Source of the DNA: Aegilops tauschii subsp. strangulata
Taxonomy: Eukaryota > Streptophyta > Magnoliopsida > Poales > Poaceae
Assembly (NCBI RefSeq): GCF_002575655.3
Contig: NC_053040.3
Coordinates: forward strand, 354,569,267 to 354,633,266
Direction of reading: 5' to 3'
Length of the DNA: 64,000 bases
The position numbers and the translations under genes were made by a program. This document shows positions 43,795 to 55,375 of the stretch, piece by piece; position 1 is the stretch's first letter, and every line of letters begins with the position of its first letter. The notes beneath the pieces were generated by a model that was given only the letters and a program-made list of their open reading frames with translations, made no database searches and was not told where the DNA came from.

Positions 43795-46700
43795 ATGAAC
43801 CGGCAATGGATGTACGGTGACACACACACCTCCGAGTACATTAAGGGTGTGCATGATTTTCTCGAAGTGGCTGAGGCAAACAAGCAGAATGGTTTTATGT
43901 GTTGTCCATGCCCTATATGTGGGAATACGAAGTCTTACTCTGACCGGAAAATCCTTCACACCCACCTGCTTTACAAGGGTTTCATGCCACACTATAATGT
44001 TTGGACGAGGCACGGAGAAATAGGGGTTATGATGGAAGACGGCGAAGAAGAAGAGGACGATGACAACTATGTGCCCCCTGAATACGGTGATGCTGCAACG
44101 GGGGAAGCTGCTGAAGATCAAGAGGAACCAGACGATGTGCCCAATGATGCTGCAAGGGGGGAAGCTGCTGAAGATCAAGAGGAACCAGTGCCCGATGATG
44201 ATGATCTCCGCCGGGTCATTGTCGATGCAAGGACGCAATGCGAAAGTCAAAAGGAGAAGCTGAAGTTCGATCGCATGTTAGAGGATCACAAAAAAGGGTT
44301 GTACCCCAATTGCGAAGATGGCAACACAAAGCTCGGTACCGTACTGGAATTGCTGCAGTGGAAGGCAGAGAATGCTGGGCCTGACAAAGGATTTGAGAAG
44401 CTATTGAAAATATTGAAGAAGAAGCTTCCAAAGGATAACGAATTGCCCGACAGTACATACGCAGCAAAGAAGGTCGTATACCCTCTAGGATTGGAGGTGC
44501 AGAAGATACATGCATGCCCTAATGACTGCATCCTCTACCGCGGTGCGTACAAGGATCTGAACGCATGCCCGGTATGCGGTGCATTGCGGTATAAGATCAG
44601 ACGAGATGACCCTGGTGATGTTGACGGCGAGCCCCCCAGGAAGAGGGTTCCTGCGAAGGTGATGTGGTATGCTCCTATAATACCACGGTTGAAACGTCTG
44701 TTAAGAAACGAAGAGCATACCAAGTTGATGCGATGGCACAGTGAGGACCGTAAGAAAGACGGGAAGTTGAGAGCACCCGCTGACGGGTCACAGTGGAGAA
44801 AAATCGAGAGAAAGTACTGGGCTGAGTTTGCAGCTGACCCAAGGAACGTATGGTTTGGTTTAAGCGCGGATGGCATTAATCCTTTCGGGGAGCAGAGCAG
44901 CAATCACAGCACCTGGCCCGTGACTCTATGTATGTATAACCTTCCTCCTTGGATGTGCATGAAGCGGAAGTTCATTATGATGCCAGTTCTCATCCAAGGC
45001 CCTAAGCAACCCGGCAACGACATTGATGTGTACCTAAGGCCATTAGTTGAAGAACTTTTACAGCTGTGGAATGGAAACGGTGTACGTACGTGGGATGAGC
45101 ACAAACAGGAGGAATTTAACCTGCACGCGTTGCTGTTTGTAACCATCAACGATTGGCCCGCTCTCAGTAACCTTTCAGGACAGACAAACAAGGGATACCA
45201 CGCATGCACGCACTGTTTAGATGACACTGAAAGTATATACCTGGACAAATGCAGGAAGAATGTGTACCTGGGCCATCGTCGATTTCTTCCGACCAACCAT
45301 CAATGTCGAAAGAAAGGCAAGCATTTCAAAGGCGAGGCAGATCACCGGAAGAAGCCTGCCATGCGTACCGGTGATCATGTACTTGCTATGGTCAATGATT
45401 TACACGTAATCTTTGGAAAGGGTCCCGGCGGACTAGCTGTTCCGAATGACGCTGAGGGACACGCACCCATGTGGAAGAAGAAATCTATATTTTGGGACCT
45501 ACCCTACTGGAAAGAGCTAGAGGTCCGCTCTTAAATCGACGTGATGCACGTGACGAAGAACCTTTGCGTGAACCTGCTAGGCTTCTTGGGCGTGTATGGG
45601 AAGACAAAAGATACACCTGAGGCACGAGAGGACCTGCAATGTTTGCACGAAAAAGACGGCATGCCTCCAAAGCAGTATGAAGGTCCTGCCAGCTACGCTC
45701 TTACGAAAGAAGAGAAAGAAATCTTCTTTGAATGCCTGCTCAGTATGAAGGTCCCGACTGGCTTCTCGTCGAATATAAAGGGAATAATAAATATGCCAGA
45801 GAAAAAGTTCCAGAACCTAAAGTCTCATGACTGCCACGTGATTATGACGCAACTGCTTCCGGTTGCATTGAGGGGGCTTCTACCAGAAAACGTCCGATTA
45901 GCCATTGTCAAGCTATGTGCATTCCTCAATGCAATCTCTCAGAAGGTGATCGATCCAGAAATCATACCAAGGCTAAGGAGTGATGTGGCGCAATGTCTTG
46001 TCAGTTTCGAGCTGGTGTTCCCACCATCCTTCTTCAATATCATGACGCACGTCCTAGTTCATCTAGTCGACGAGATTGTCATTCTGGGGCCCGTATTTCT
46101 ACACAATATGTTCCCCTTTGAGAGGTTCATGGGAGTCCTAAAGAAATATGTCCGTAACCGCGCTAGGCCAGAAGGAAGCATCTCCATGGGCCATCAAACA
46201 GAGGATGTCTGTTTTGTGTTGACTTCATTCCTGGCCTTAAGAAGATAGGTCTCCCTAAATCGCGGTATGAGGGGAGACTGACTGGAAAAGGCACGCTTGG
46301 AGGGGACTCAATAATATGTAGGGACGGATATTCTTGGTCTCAAGCACACTACACAGTTCTACAGAACTCTACCTTGGTGACCCCGTATGTCGATGAACAC
46401 AAGAACAGTCTGCGCTCCAAACACCCGGAGCAGTGTGACGACTGGATTACATGTGAACACATCAGGACTTTCAGCAGTTGGTTGGAAACACGTCTTAGAG
46501 GTGACACCGCTGTTTGTGATGAGTTGTACTCATTGTCCAGGGGACCATCTTCGACTGTATTGACTTACAAAGGATACAAGATAAATGGGAATACATTTTA
46601 CACGATCGCCCAAGATCAAAAGAGCACCAACCAAAACAGCGGTGTCCGCTTTGATGCAGCAACCGAGAGGGGAAAGGACACATATTATGGTTACATAATG

Positions 46701-47148
46701 GACATATGGGAACTTGACTACGGACATGATTTTAAGGTCCCTTTGTTTAAGTGCAAATGGGTCAATCTGTCAGGAGGCGGGGTATAGGTAGACCCACGGT
46801 ACGGAATGACAACAGTGGATCTGAACAATCTTGGGTACACTGACGAACCGTTCGTCCTAGCCAATGATGTGGCACAGGTTATCTATGTGAAGGACATGTC
46901 TACCAGACCGAGAAAAAGAAAAGATAAGGAAGCGAATACATCATACGATGAGCCAAAGTGCCACATAGTTCTTTCAGGAAAAAGGGACTGTGGGAGTGGA
47001 GGGCAAGACAGACATGTCTGAAGATTATGAAAAGTTTCATGAAATTCCTCCCTTCAAAGTCAAGGCTGACCCAAGCATCCTGATAAACGATGAAGATTAT
47101 CCATGGTTACGGCGCAATAAGCAAATGACACAAGCGAAGAAAAAGTGA
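43795..47148 (+). pseudogene. CACTA TNP2-type transposase
   Basis: ATG at 43795 follows an acceptor-like CACGCAG. Residues 1-75 form the transposase-associated domain (NRQWMYGD; FMCCPCPICGN; LHTHLLYKGFMPHY). Residues 80-140 are acidic with a tandem GEAAEDQEEP. The Transposase_21 core follows, with LSADGINPF (D359, a probable catalytic Asp) and IDVMH just after the first stop, then the C-terminal DUF4218/DUF4216-like regions (LPVALRGLLPENVR; DPRYGMTTVDLN) to 47148. Four main lesions: TAA at 45532-45534, a frameshift near 46205, TAG at 46785-46787 (Gln expected) and a frameshift near 46990. TNP2 binds the termini and cuts the DNA. Otherwise well preserved. Confidence 0.92.
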
Positions 47149-47212
47149 ATACTTTCTCCCGCAACTATTATGATGATACCATGCCAACTTTGTAACAGAC
47201 GAGTATGATACC

Positions 47213-47754
47213 ATTGTCCATTTTGTACACGAAGTGCATCTAGTTTTGGCCGTAACCCTCTCAACTTTCTTGCACATGCTATGTGGATGAAATGATGATA
47301 CCATGCCAACTTTCAACCTTTTCAGAGTTCATTTGAAATGCTTTTCAATTTTAGGGTCTTATAGCTCAAAATAATTAGTAAATGCATGAAAAATAACAAA
47401 TGAAGTCAGAAAGGGTTGAAAATTGATGAGATGTGGCTTTGAATGGTGCATTTTGAACACAAAAAAAGTCAGGAGTTCAAATAAGTTTAAAAAAATGAAA
47501 ACTCTTTGTAACAGACGAGTTTCCGTATGAAATCCTGATACTTCGAAAGAGATTGTCCGTTTTGTACACGAAGTGCATCCAGTTTTTGCCGTAACCCTCT
47601 CAACTTTCTTGCACATGCTATGTGGATGAAATGATGATACCATGCCAACTTTCAACCTTTTCAGAGTTCATTTGAAATGCTTTTCAATTTTAGGGTCTTA
47701 TAGCTCAAAATAATCAGTAAATGCATGAAAAAGGTGCATGAAAAATAACAAATA
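47213..47754 (+). repeat. Direct repeat in the transposase 3' untranslated region
   Basis: Two copies of about 185 bp (47213-47396 and 47552-47754, period 339), each running ATTGTCC(A/G)TTTTGTACACG, GTAACCCTCTCAACTTTC, CAACTTTCAACCTTTTCAGA to AAATGCATGAAAAA. The second copy leads straight into the AT-rich tract of promoter block 2. Confidence 0.85.
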
Positions 47755-48161
47755 AAATAAATAAGTAATTAGAAACAAAATAATATAAACTTTAATAAAA
47801 TATATAAGTAGAAACAAAATAAAATAAACTTTAATAACATAAATAAAATTTATGAAACTAAAATTATCAAAGTATTTTCTATTCAAAACATTATAAGCAA
47901 CCTCTAGTATTATTGAAACTAAAATTATATAAAATTGATGCAACTAAAATTATCGAAGTATTTTCTGTTCAAAATCATTGAAAGCAAAAATAATTTTCAT
48001 AAAGAACTTTTTTTGTTAGAAACTTTAATAGCAAAAAGAATTATCATAAAGTAAAATAAATAAGTAATTTGAAACAAAATGAAATAAAATAAATAAGTTT
48101 TTTCTTATAAGTAGAAACAAAACAAAATAAATAAAGCAAAAAAGAAAACAAAAAAAACAGG

Positions 48162-48665
48162 GAAAAAATAAAAATTATGCCACCTACTGGGCCTCCACGG
48201 CCTGAATACGACTAGAAACCCATCCATGGGCCAGGATTCAGGCCCGCAGAAGGCCCAGTAGGCCCACAGGCATGTACAGAGAGGTTAGGCCCGTAAGCCT
48301 GCTTTAGAGAGGAGCTCGACAGCTCAGGCGCACCGCACCTTATAAACAGGTGCGACTCTCTCTCAGCTAGCGAGGTGGGACTAAACTCCCACCACCACGC
48401 CGCTGTGCAAGGCCATTGGTCCCGGTTGGTGGCACGAACCAGGACCAATGCCCCCTTTGGTCCCGGTTCATGGCACCAACCGGGACCAATGCCCCCCCTT
48501 TAGTCCCGGTTGGTGCCACCAACCGGGACCAAAGGCCGCCGCTTCCCGCCCTTTGGGTTGCTGAAAAGAGGCCTTTGGTCCCGGTTGGTGGCACCAACCG
48601 GGACTAAAGGGGGCATTAGTCCCGGTTGGTGCCACGAACCGAGACTAATGCTTGGACTATATATC
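48162..48665 (+). promoter_or_regulatory. Promoter-proximal block of the protease unit (copy 2)
   Basis: Repeats in order the elements of 42403-42830: AATAAAATAAA tract, CCACCTACTGGGCC, GGCCTGAATACGACTAGAAA, GAGGAGCTCGA, AGCGAGGTGGGACTAAAC, a GGTCCCGGTT array (48415-48655), then CTATATATC at 48657-48665. It precedes the gene at 50352-54248. Confidence 0.7.
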
Positions 48666-48699
48666 AAACACTTGTGAAAATTTTCAGTTTTCATCGCCA

Positions 48700-48965
48700 G
48701 TTGCCTCCCCCGCCGTCAGGCTGCTCCACCTCGCCGTCTACGCCGCCGCCAACGCTGTCGCCTCCCCGAGCCCGCGCCGTCCTCGTCGCCGGCATCCCTG
48801 AGCCCGCCGTCCTCGTCGTCCCCGTCGCCGCGTGCCTCCCCGAGCCCACCCCTCCACGTCCCTGTCGCCGCCTGCCGTCCTGAGACCGCCGTCCCCGTCA
48901 CCGCGTGCCGCCCCGAGCCCGCCGTCCTCGTCGCCGGACTCCTGCCATCTCCGCCCCCCTTGAAG
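48700..48965 (+). repeat. GC-rich imperfect tandem repeat
   Basis: Repeated GAGCCCGCCGTCCTCGTCGC-type units downstream of promoter block 2, probably transcribed leader. Open on both strands only because of composition; not a gene. Confidence 0.7.
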
Positions 48966-49519
48966 TGAGTCCCCCTTTCCCATGGTCCCGATCGAGCGCC
49001 GCTCTTGCGCCCGAGTGCCCCTTGCTCTCTGCCGCCCCTGCTCCATGGTCGCCACCGGCCCCGACGCATTGAAGAGCAGAAGGAGAGGAGAAGGAGAGGA
49101 GAGAAGAAGGAGTGGAGCAGCAGCAAGACGCCGTCCAATTTTTTGAATTTTTTTACAGATATGAACAGTGCATATGGAGGGTGTTTGATCAAATGCTAGA
49201 TGGCTTTGGGAATTTTTAGAATTTATGATATTTTTAGAATGTGCTAAATATGTCAAAAATTGTTTTTTTGTTCATATACAGAAAGTTTTTATATATGACT
49301 ATGGATATATGAGCAATGATGATCCATGGATGTATGCATTGATATATATGAGAAACGATGTTCATAGAATATTTACCAAGTATATATGTATTTTTGTTCA
49401 CAGCATTTTTTCCATTTATATATGTATGTGGCTATAGATGGATATATATGAGAAATGATGATCCATGGAAAAGTTTTATATATGCAAAAGTTACATTTTT
49501 AGAAAAGTTTTATATATCT

Positions 49520-49815
49520 AGCTAGGAAAGGAAGAAGAAGAAAAAGAAGGAGAGGAAAAAGGAAAATAAGAAGAGGAAGAAAGGAGAAGAAGAGGAGAGG
49601 AAGAAGAGGAGAAATAAATAAGAAGAGGAAAAAAGAAGAAAAAGAAGAGGAGAAGAAGAAAGGAATAGAAGAGAAGAAGAAAAAATAGAAAAAATTCTAT
49701 TTTTTCTTCTTCTCTCCTCTATTCCTTTCTTCTTCTCCTCTTTTTTTTCTTCTTTTTTTTCTTCGATCTTCTCCTCTATTCCTTTCTTCTTCTCCTTTTT
49801 TTATTTCTTCTTCGT
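49520..49815. repeat. (GAA)n/(TTC)n tract forming a large palindrome
   Basis: A purine-only arm (AGGAGAAGAAGAAAGGAATA) is followed about 49690-49700 by its inverted pyrimidine arm (TATTCCTTTCTTCTTCTCCT), meeting at AAAATAGAAAAAATTCTATT. Likely grown from a microsatellite by foldback copying. Confidence 0.85.
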
Positions 49816-49834
49816 TTTCTTATGTTTTATCGGG

Positions 49835-50110
49835 TCTGTCGTCGTCGATATACCCCTCTCCCGATAACTTCAACATGAGGGGGGGTCGATATACCCCCTC
49901 CCCGATAATATTATTTTCCCATGTACGTATGTCGTCGTTGTCGATATAACCCCCTCCTGATAACTTCAACACGTGGGGGGGGGGTCGATATACCCCCTCC
50001 CCGATAACATTATTTTCCCATGTATGTATGTCGTCGTTGTCCATATATATAACTCCCTCCCAGATAACTTCGACATGATGGACGGTCGATATTTATACCC
50101 CCTCTCGACC
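49835..50110. repeat. Tandem repeat, GTCGATATACCCCCTCCC units
   Basis: About two and a half copies of a compound unit of roughly 115 bp: GATAACTTCAACATG, GTCGATATACCCCCTCCCCG, ATTATTTTCCCATGTA, TGTCGTCGTTG. The third copy (50045 on) is decayed. Confidence 0.8.
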
Positions 50111-50351
50111 GTGATAACTTATACCACGGGAGCACCCCCCGGCCCTCTCGCTCGACCAAAACTCTCGAGGACACCCAAACCCTAGAAAAAAACGATGTCG
50201 GTCTCCTACCCCCTCCCGCTTCACCCCTACCCTTGAAGCGTTGCCGAGGCCACCCCAAACCCGGAATAAGCTAGGTCTACGTTTGCACTAATATATCCAC
50301 CTGCTGTCATGTTTGTGTAATAATTGCCATGTTGTAATATTTGCAGAAACA

Positions 50352-53300
50352 ATGGAGCATGGACGAGACGAGCAAGCAGAAGAGGTGTTGGGGGACATAA
50401 TCTTAGCCGGAGGTGATATCTTGTCGTATCTTAACGACAATGATGGTCTGGAAGAACAGGGTGAAGAAGCAGGCTACGGTGATCGAAGAGTGGAGGAGTA
50501 AAGACATGATTATGATGGCTCCGGTGACCCAATGCTGGTGCAAGAAGGAGCCCGTGGTGACGGCTCCGGTGACCGAACAGAGTCCGGCCAGGTAAATATA
50601 TTAGTTAAGCCTGTGCGGACTAGCTAATTAATGCATTCATTTTTTTGGTATGTACACATATTAATTAACACTCGTCTTTCTTCTTTTTTCTAGCCCTCTG
50701 GATCGAGCACAACTTCGGTAAAGAGACGAGGCCCGAAGAGAAAGTTGCGCTCGGATGAAAGGTTTGAGATCACAGCAATCGCGCGCGACGGCCAACCGAT
50801 TGAACCCATCTAGACAAAGGATGCATTTGCTGCTCAGTGCGGGGTTCTAGTTAGGGACAAGATCCCGATCAGCATCCAGCAATGGTATAAGCCTAAGAAG
50901 GAAGACCCTGAGGTGTCTTATGTCAATGATATGCAGAAAGATGATCTTTGGACTGAGCTGAAGGCAATTTCACCCTACCGCCAGAGGAGGATCCGGAGAA
51001 GCCAGTTAAAGAGCAATTAATCAAGTCTCATGCTCTTAAGAAGATGGAAGACCTATTCAGGAGGTGGAAGAATGAGCTGAAAACGTTTGTCGACAAAGAA
51101 GAGACACCAGAATTCATCGGCCGGTATGAGAAGATCAGAGATCACTGGCCCGCATTTGTGGCCCACAAGACATCGGAAAAGAGTAAGAAGATGTCAGCGA
51201 CAAACAAGAAGAATGCTGCGAAGAAGAAGCTTCACCATCGCACGGGGTCAGGTGGCTACCTCAAAGCCCGGCCTAAGTGGGCCAAGGCTGAGAATGATCT
51301 GGTTGAAAAAGGGATCGAACCACAAACAATGAACTGGACAGACCGTTGCCGGACTTGGTTCTTCGGGGCTGGCAGAACCTTGGACCCTGTATCAGGGAGG
51401 TGCGTTTGGACGAACGAGCTTTTGAGAATACCAGTCAAGAAGATTCAGCAATATATCGATGCAGCGCAGGAAGGGACGTTCGTTCCAGACAGAGAGAACG
51501 ACGAGCTCACAATGGCCCTCGGGAATCCTGAGTACCCTGGACGGACACGAGGCATGCCAGGCTCCGTTCCATGGAAGGCTGGTTTTCCGGACGCAGGCGG
51601 TTACAAAAGCCAGGAGAGGAGGAAAAAATGGAGCAGACCCAAATTCAGAAGCTGCACGAAAGGGTTCAAGTGCTAGAGGAACGAGACGGCAATCGACATG
51701 CCGAAACTACCCCCGAAGCTACCCCGCCAACTCAGCGGAGAAGCAGCGTGGCTTCCACCGAGCTGCTTCAGCCGGAGCATGTCTTGACGGCTCCTGCTAG
51801 CTACCCCGTGGATGCTATCACGGAGTCTTAACATTGCCACCTTATGGCGGAATGGCAGAACTTCAAAGTCAAGGCGGCTGTTGGCTCTGTTTTACCTCCT
51901 AAACCCGGCGCAACCTACCACTGCCGGCCGATTCCAGAACGATATGCTAGGGTGATGCTGGATGAAATAACGGAGGGATTTGAGGACCTCCAGCTTGACC
52001 ACCCTACCGGTGAAGGGGAGACTCGGCTGGGTTTAGCTCTGAAGACTCCGTGCCTATGGCGGAAGGAGCTCATTAACCTTCCGAACTGGACGCCTCCGGC
52101 GAGTAAGGGCACTCCGCTGCCGCCTCCTCCTCCGGCGAGTGATCAGGGCACTCAGCCTCCTTCTCCGGCGCGTGGCGGCACTCCGCCTCCTCCTCCGGTG
52201 AGTGATCAGGGCACTCATCAGCCTCCTTCTCCGGCGCGTGGCGGCACTCCGCCTCCTTCTCCGCCCGCGCCGGCGTGCCAGAGCAGCCAGCCTCCTCCTT
52301 CTCCGCCTCGTCAGCAAGGGCGGAAGAGACCCGCCGCCGCTCCGGCTGCTCCGGCGCGTCGTAGTCCTTCTCCTCCGCCTCGTAAGCAAGGAAAGAAGAC
52401 AGCCGCAGCCGCTCCGTCTGCTCTGCCGGCGTCTAGCAGTACAGCTGCCAGAGGCAGGAGGCAATACAGATTCGGTCCTTCTATGAAGACTCCAGAGAAG
52501 TTACCATACGAGAGGACCGAGGAGGAGAACGCGAAGATCGTGCGAGCCGAAGTGAAGAACTTCTTTGAAGGGGTGAAAGCAAAGAAATATCCACCTCCGG
52601 AGGAGAAGGTAGATCCGGTGAAAGCGAAGCGCACTCTGGATGCCCTGACAAAACCACCAAAGTCTCCGCCGAAAGGCAACTATGAGCGCATTATTGCAAA
52701 GACATTTGTCGAAGCGGAGCGGTCGGGAAGTACTGTCAGTGATCAAAGGTTAAAAGAACGACGAGCTGGGAAAAAAATTGCCCAGCTCGGCGAACAAGCG
52801 AACCAATCGTGCCCCCCGCTCAAGGTGTCTAAAGACATCGTCGCTAATGATCCGAGGATGGTGGCCGGTTATAGCAATCTTGGAGATTACCTGCCCGACG
52901 ATGTACATTATGAAATCATGGAGGTGGACGAACACAAATACCATTACGGGAAGCCTCTCGTCAAAGATGAAAGATCTCTAACAACAATGATGCGAAGATT
53001 ACATGATTGGTCCATGAAAACCTGCAGAGAGTCTGATGGGATGAATACTTTGACGCTGAGAGTTAAACCGGAGTATGACCTCGTTGGAATTGAACTGCTG
53101 AATGTTCCATTTGAGGAGTTCTTCCAGTTTTTCAATCAAAAGGCCCTCGATAAATCAGCGATCACTAGCTACTGTCTGTAAGTAGTACTACTTCTGTCAT
53201 TAAGTCTCTCTATATAGGACAGCTCTTTCATTGCATGTATTTATAATTATCCTCACTATATTATGCAGACTGAAGATCGCCGAATTGAAGAAAAGACAAA

Positions 53301-54248
53301 TCGGTGATATTGGGTTCATTAACACAAATCTCATAGATGCATATACGGTTGAAAAACATGCCAAAGAAGCCGAGGCCAACTTGCTACGATCGTTGGTATT
53401 AAATCAAAACAAAGATATAATACTCTTTCCTTACCACTTCAAGTGAGTGTTACTGTCTTGTGCATATTCGGTTTCCCTTATTAGTCCAGGTTATGGTAAT
53501 GTAATTGATGACTTATGCATGCATGCGCAGCTTCCACCATATTCTCCTAGAGATTAAGCTTGAGCAGGGAGTAGTAACCGTCTTAGACTCGAGACGAAAA
53601 GATCCCCAGGACTATGCGGACATGACTCAAATGCTCGAGAAGTAAGTTAAATCGATCATTATCCACCATATCAGCAACTTTGTTCATTTCCTGATATCAA
53701 GTAATTGTTTTCTTTGTCTGGCAGGGTTTGGAGAAAATTCACCACAAAAGCTCCGGGATTGCCGAAGAAGCTGCAATTTAGACACCCGAAAGTAAGTATT
53801 ATAGTAGCATGTTCCGCACATCTCCTAGTGATTCAAGCGCTAGTTTCATCAATACCATTTAGCATGCTTGCTTATCAGTTAGATTGACCTCTATTTCTTG
53901 TAAAGTGGTTGTGGCAGGAACAAGGGAATGATTTCTGTGGATACTACGTTTGCGAGTCTATCCGCCACACGACCTGTGAGCGGGGCTACTCTGACGAACA
54001 ATATGAAGTGCGTAAGCAATAATATTCACAATTTTATTTTATTACCATCATTTGTGTCGAGTTTCATTTATTCATATATAGATGTATTGACCCCTTCTTC
54101 AAATTAGATGTTTCGGATGCGGGATGAACTCCTAGCAGAAGATCGTATGCGAGCAATTCAAGTGGAATTGGCGGCATTCTTCCTTGACCACGTGATCGCT
54201 GAAAACGGAGAATACTATGTGGACCCTGTGTTCTTACAATTTAATTAG
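50352..54248 (+). pseudogene. CACTA second gene: DNA-binding-like N-terminus with Ulp1-type C48 protease domain
   Basis: ATG at 50352 (MEHGRDEQAEEVLGDIILAG). Exons inferred from frames and GT/AG sites: 50352-50591, 50694-53177, 53269-53442, 53531-53641, 53725-53791, 53918-about 54008, about 54108-54248. A basic region (KRRGPKRKLRSDERFE), a conserved plant-transposase-like block (LFRRWKNELKTF), a Pro/Ser repeat zone (52104-52290) and a C-terminal cysteine-protease fold follow: His in FHHILLEIK, Asp in VLDSRRKDP, Cys in GNDFCGYYVCESIR. A small TAG (50811), a one-base loss near 50970, a frameshift near 51630 and a TAA (51829-51831) break it. Ulp1-like proteases cleave SUMO; a role in transposition is not established. 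It lies 3 kb after TNP2. Confidence 0.8.
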
Positions 54249-54604
54249 GAGATTATATTGTAAGAGATAATTATTGTATATATATGTAGCCGGTAGTGTC
54301 AGATAGATATACGAGAACTTGTTGTTCGACCAATCTCTCGGAGAAGGAGAGGTGGTCGATATCACTTCTCTCTGTATGCATATGTTCATGGCGATCTTCT
54401 GTTTCCTTCATTTGCTTACTAGCTAGCGTGTCTAGTCCTCTCGTATATAGTACGTAGCGTCGACCAAGCACGAAGATAAGAGAGGACACTTCTCTCTATT
54501 AATTAGCTAGCTAACACAATATATGAAACACCTAAATTAACCCCCCAAAACCCCCAAACCCCCCCCCCCTTTCAAAAAAAACAAAAACCCCAGCCCCTGA
54601 AATG

Positions 54605-54860
54605 CTGACGCGTGGATGCCTATTGGTCCCGGTTGGTGACACCAACCGGGACAAAAGGCCCTGCCTATTGGTCCTGGTTGGTGGCACCAACCGGGACCAA
54701 AGGCCCCCCTGCCTGGGCTGGCAGCAGCGGCCACGTGGAGGACCTTCTGTCCCGGTTCGTGTAAGAACCGGGACTAAAGGGTTAGGGCTTTAGTAACGAC
54801 CCTTTAGTCCCGGTTCGAAAACCGGGACAAAAGGCCCTTACAAACCGGGGTAAAAGCCCC
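54605..54860. repeat. Right subterminal repeat array of the CACTA element
   Basis: Alternating GGTCCCGGTT and AACCGGGAC(C/T) motifs up to the terminus. Composition and motif match the left array. Confidence 0.85.
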
Positions 54861-55147
54861 TTTTCCTACTAGTGTATCCGCCGACGACGACGCCCCGTCA
54901 CGGTGAGCCACCTTCTTCCGTCGTTGCCGCGGCCGTTGCCACTGTCAAGGGTTAGGGATTTGGCTTGAGAGGAAGGCTGCCTCGGTCGAGTGTGAATTTG
55001 TGGGGAGAACAGAGAAGAACCGCTAGGGATTTGGCTGGTGCGTGGTGAACAGAGAGGCTGGCTAGGCTACTCGGGGATCTATTTACATCATACAGCGGGG
55101 GGTTCCTGTAAATTAACCTGGATGCGGGCCAAGTTCCTAGAGCCGAC

Positions 55148-55282
55148 ATGGCAGGTTTCAACTAATTTGTATCAGTTTGCTCCCGTAAAGCAAGTTTATG
55201 GGCTAATTTGAGTCATTTTGTAAGTTTTTATATGAGATTGTACCCACGCTGCAAGTTTATGTATCAATAGTGTAATTAACTC
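55148..55282 (-). repeat. Right terminal inverted repeat of the Mutator-like element
   Basis: Inverted partner of 40538-40672; ends GTGTAATTAACTC followed by the 9-bp duplication. Confidence 0.88.
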
Positions 55283-55375
55283 GGACAAAAACTATGGATA
55301 CGCCTGCGTTGGGCCGTGTGACTTAAACGGACAAACGCGGATCGGATGGAGTCGTGCATTGGAGTTGCCCTGACG

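Larger units (their letters stand above)
41599..54874 (+). mobile_element. CACTA (En/Spm) DNA transposon, full length, 13.3 kb
   Basis: Termini CACTAGTAGAAAA and inverted CACTAGTAGGAAAA with a 3-bp TAT duplication (41596-41598 and 54875-54877). Arrays of the motif GGTCCCGGTT with inverted AACCGGGACC fill both subterminal zones (41640-41900, 54610-54860) and recur inside at 42655-42780 and 48415-48655. It carries three + strand genes: a small coiled-coil/membrane protein (43166-43610), a TNP2 transposase (43795-47148) and a Ulp1-like protein (50352-54248). The type resembles wheat CACTA families with CACTAGTAGAAAA ends (Jorge-like; name not certain). Each gene has stops or frameshifts, so it is non-autonomous today. 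Confidence 0.95.
40538..55282. mobile_element. Mutator-like element with long inverted repeats, split by a CACTA element
   Basis: Perfect 9-bp duplications GGACAAAAA at 40529-40537 and 55283-55291, and terminal inverted repeats of about 135 bp (40538-40672 and 55148-55282). Both start GAGTTAATTACACTATTGAT and stay similar to the AAACCTGCC phrase. Own sequence is about 1.47 kb (40538-41598 and 54878-55282). No MuDR-type transposase; it carries what looks like a - strand gene fragment. It lies inside the Harbinger-like element and contains the 13.3-kb CACTA element. Confidence 0.9.
38890..55375 (-). mobile_element. Harbinger-like element split by a Mutator-like insertion
   Basis: Own sequence is about 38890-40537 plus 55283-55375; the rest is the nested MULE. 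Left end (ACGCATGACCC, TGGACGTGCGTTTCG) and right end (inverted, AACTCCAATGCACGACTCC then CGCGTTTGTCCG) form imperfect inverted repeats typical of Triticeae Harbinger-type elements. It encodes the ORF at 39253-40188 but no transposase, so it is probably non-autonomous. Exact ends and target duplication not established. Confidence 0.55.

Noticed and set aside
48716..49256. Two overlapping - frames of 158-172 codons
   Set aside because: They cover the GC-rich tandem repeat downstream of the CACTA promoter block and have no protein-like pattern.
52054..52464. Arg-rich - frame opposite the CACTA second gene
   Set aside because: Antisense of the Pro/Ser repeat; no support.
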